From Prorocentrum cordatum (lineage: Eukaryota; Sar; Dinophyceae; Prorocentrales; Prorocentraceae), in NCBI GenBank assembly GCA_963575745.1, contig CAUYUJ010014620.1, positions 226,006 through 290,005 of the forward strand: a DNA stretch of 64,000 nucleotides, written 5' to 3'. Positions 61,888-64,000 of the stretch are shown here, in pieces. Numbering within the stretch: position 1 is the first letter of the stretch; each line of letters begins with the position of its first letter. Both the position numbers and the translations under genes were made by a program. Below the pieces are notes generated by a model. It saw nothing but the letters and a program-made list of their open reading frames with translations, ran no database searches and was not told the DNA's origin.

Positions 61888-62591
61888 ATGCAGGGGGGGA
61901 CCCCCCGACACCGTCACGCTGGACAAGGATTGCGCGACATGGTTACTTACTCAGAAGTGCAAGCCGAGCCGCCGACCAGGGTGGGGCGGCTGGTCGTCGC
62001 TGCCGCGTTGCACGGAAGCGCTCGTGCCAGGCAGCCTGGGCGTGGGGACCGTCGACTCGCCGCTTCTCTTTCGTGGGGGATGCTTCTGGTAGACGGCAGG
62101 TACCCAGCTCTCAGACGGGTGGGCATCGGGCTCGCAGTGACTTCGGCCATTTCAGCCAATATCGGAGTCGCAGCTTCTGGGCCTTCGATGGGCCGAGTGC
62201 AGCCTGCACGAGGGCAGCTCCGAGCTCCTGGGTGGGCTGCCAGAGGCTCCATCGGCCCAACCATCCACGTCACAGACAGCGAGTACGCCTGCAAGGGCTG
62301 GTACGATCAACAGTGCCGCAAGTGAGCGGGTGGGCTGGGCGCCCTGTGGAGTGAGATCGGCACTCACTGGCCAGAGCGAGACCCAGCCGAATGTGTTGTC
62401 CTGCAAGCTCCCTCACATCTTTCCGCAGAGACTGCAGCGCAAAGAAAATGAAGTATTGGACGTTGATTGGTAATGCTGTCGCGGATTCTGCAGCAGAGGG
62501 AGCCGCAGAGCGGCATCTGGTCGATCTGCTCGCACGTGCTCGGATACCTGATGGTGAACGCAAGGCCGGCCGCATTCGGAGGAGGCTTTAA
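61888..62591 (+). pseudogene. LINE RNase H domain, frameshifted
   Basis: The frame 61888-62325 reads WGMLLVDGRYPALRRVGIGL (first catalytic D), then VQPARGQLRAPG, where an active enzyme has AEL, so the catalytic E seems lost, then TIHVTDSEYACKGWYDQQC (third acidic residue). A shifted frame reads GLGALWSEIGTHWPERDPAE. The frame 62391-62591 gives YWTLIGNAVADSAAEGAAER, the motif carrying the final catalytic D. The order is complete but split over three frames. No RT lies between it and the ORF1-like part. Confidence 0.7.
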
Positions 62592-62644
62592 GAGCTTCCT
62601 CTGAGTCAGCCGCTGCTGAGAGAGCCGCCGAGAATGATGTCAGA

Positions 62645-63113
62645 ATGTCTGCTGCCAGTGAGTCTCCTGCCCCTCCCCCTCCCCCGAACCCGAACCCTTT
62701 AGCCGCTGCACGTTTCGGCACGCCCTATTCCCCCAGTGAATGTGGGCTTAAGTGTTCCCGCTGCCATGGTAGCGCTACCCTTACCACTGAGTCCAAGTGG
62801 CTAGGTACGCCCTGCTTCCATTTAGTTACTGTCGAATCGGTCGTCTCACACATGCCTAAGGGGGTCAGGCTGCACTTAGATGGGGGGGTGGGCGCACGAA
62901 TCACACGAATTAACGTACCATCACACTCTGGGGCTCTGGTTCTGTGGGAGGTGCGATTTCTTCTGGTCCCACAACCGTCGGAGCGATCTCGAAGGGATGT
63001 GTCGCAAGCCCCTGAAAGATACCAGGAGAGCCTATCCGGATCGGATCAGGCGAGGGCTTGCCCCCAAGGTGCTGAGTGCTGCCGAGAAGGCAACACACTC
63101 TCGGCCACCTTGA
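62645..63113 (+). pseudogene. terminal zinc-ribbon region of a LINE
   Basis: One frame reads CGLKCSRCHGSATLTTESKW, then LGTPCF. A second frame from about 62889 reads HESHELTYHHTLGLWFCGRC, then RSDLEGMCRKPL and YPDRIRRGLAP. The pattern of C-x2-C, then L-x3-C, then a HxSHEL-type helix, FC-x2-C and RI-x2-G is the C-terminal signature I know from dinoflagellate LINE proteins and ends the element. A frame change lies between the two halves. Confidence 0.65.
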
Positions 63114-63169
63114 TTTATATGGCACCGTCATGCTGCTATTCCCAGTCCTATTACTCCTCCTTCTTTTCA

Positions 63170-63513
63170 CGTCGAATGCACGTTGGCTCCCTCATGCTCC
63201 TCCTCCTACTTCCTTTTCCCTCCTCCCTTCTCCTCCCTCCTCTTCCTCCCTGCCTCTGCCTGCTCTGCTCCCTCCTCCTCCTTCTCGTCATCTCCTCCTC
63301 CTTCTTGTCGTCGTCCTCATCCTCTGTCTCCTCCTCCTCGTCCCTCTCCTCCTCCTCCGTCCTTCTCCTGCTACCTCCCCTCCTCCGCCACCCGTCCTTT
63401 CCGGACCAATATTTCTCCTCCGCCCCCTCCTCCTTCCTGCTAACGCTTCCACCCCCAGCTCATGCGTCTGATCCCTCCCCCATGATGTGTATCATCCTTC
63501 CTGCCCTGTCCCT

Positions 63514-63549
<36 letters not shown>

Positions 63550-63690
63550 TCTCAGCTCTATATGCCCCCTCTCCCTCTTCATCTCCATCTCTCTCTCTCT
63601 CTCTCCCTCCCTTCCTCCCTCCCTCACTCCACTCCCTCGTTCCCTCCCTACCTCCCTCCTACTCCCTCCTCGCCCTCACCCTCCCCAGAA
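63170..63690. repeat. (TCC)n-like and (TC)n tracts
   Basis: Imperfect TCC/CTT pyrimidine sequence (63170-63450), then CTCT runs (63515-63545, 63590-63610) and CCCTCCCT words to about 63690. Confidence 0.85.
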
Positions 63691-64000
63691 TGCGGAGTAT
63701 GCGCGGGCAGCGGACATGGATAACGAGGGAGTACAGAAGAACCGTGCACCATTTGCTCAGCGGGCCAGCCATGGTCGACAGGTACGCCTGCGGCAGCGGC
63801 AGTCCCTTCTCTCTCCCTCCACTCAAGACGCTCAAATAAACAGTTAGCTCATGCAACCTCCCCGGGGACGAGGCAGGTTCCGATAGATGGTAAGCTGAGT
63901 GGACGGTGGGAAAAAAAGCGACAGAGCGAAAGGGTAGGCAATATAGAGAAGGCAACCTCATCACTCTCGTCCTCCCTCTTCCGATGCCTGCAACACCTGT
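63691..64000. other. no gene seen
   Basis: Unique sequence to the end of the window. Confidence 0.4.

Noticed and set aside
1-64000. tRNA or rRNA genes
   Set aside because: Scanning by eye found no T-loop GGTTCGANTCC with matching arms and no rRNA-like conserved stretch. A covariance-model search would be needed to exclude them.

Overview
The window looks like nuclear DNA of a dinoflagellate; the genus cannot be fixed from sequence alone. The strongest evidence is a 21/22-nt match to the dinoflagellate trans-spliced leader on the minus strand at 20388-20409, just upstream of a candidate minus-strand gene. Supporting signs are high GC with GC-ending codons in the best exon candidates, decayed LINE-type and copia-type retroelements, very long GGA/TCC and ATC microsatellites, and many families of short fold-back (MITE-like) repeats. 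No bacterial operon, rRNA, tRNA or CRISPR array was seen.

Layout. 0-6.5 kb: microsatellite, several fold-back repeats, then two broken LINE copies on the plus strand (RT 3725-4868; RT start 5011-5220; RNase H 5845-6290). 6.5-11.6 kb: TC/GA tracts, two blocks of a degenerate GGCCCCAAGA array, fold-back elements. 11.7-13.4 kb: nested fold-back elements around a weak minus-strand exon candidate. 13.7-18.3 kb: a complex satellite (35-bp units with acceptor-like sites, flanked by degenerate arrays). 18.9-20.4 kb: the best host-gene candidate, minus strand, with a spliced-leader relict at its head and an intron made of palindromic repeats. 20.4-22 kb: TCC microsatellite and dispersed repeats. 22.4-27.2 kb: decayed minus-strand coding sequence whose 5' part resembles a LINE endonuclease. 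27-33 kb: two weak minus exon candidates, repeats, the longest GGCCCCAAGA block. 34-46 kb: dense mosaic of fold-back elements, a ~380-bp duplicated block and microsatellites. 46.8-50 kb: minus-strand remnants of a LINE C-terminal zinc domain and a copia reverse transcriptase. 52-60 kb: three more minus-strand exon candidates separated by satellites. 60.7-63.1 kb: a plus-strand retroelement with an ORF1-like part, RNase H and a terminal zinc region but no RT.

Most long open frames are artefacts of stop-free repeats with periods of 3 or 9. All host-exon candidates lie on the minus strand, which fits the unidirectional gene order known in dinoflagellates, but I cannot show that any of them belong to one transcript. 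All protein-family calls come from motif recognition by eye.
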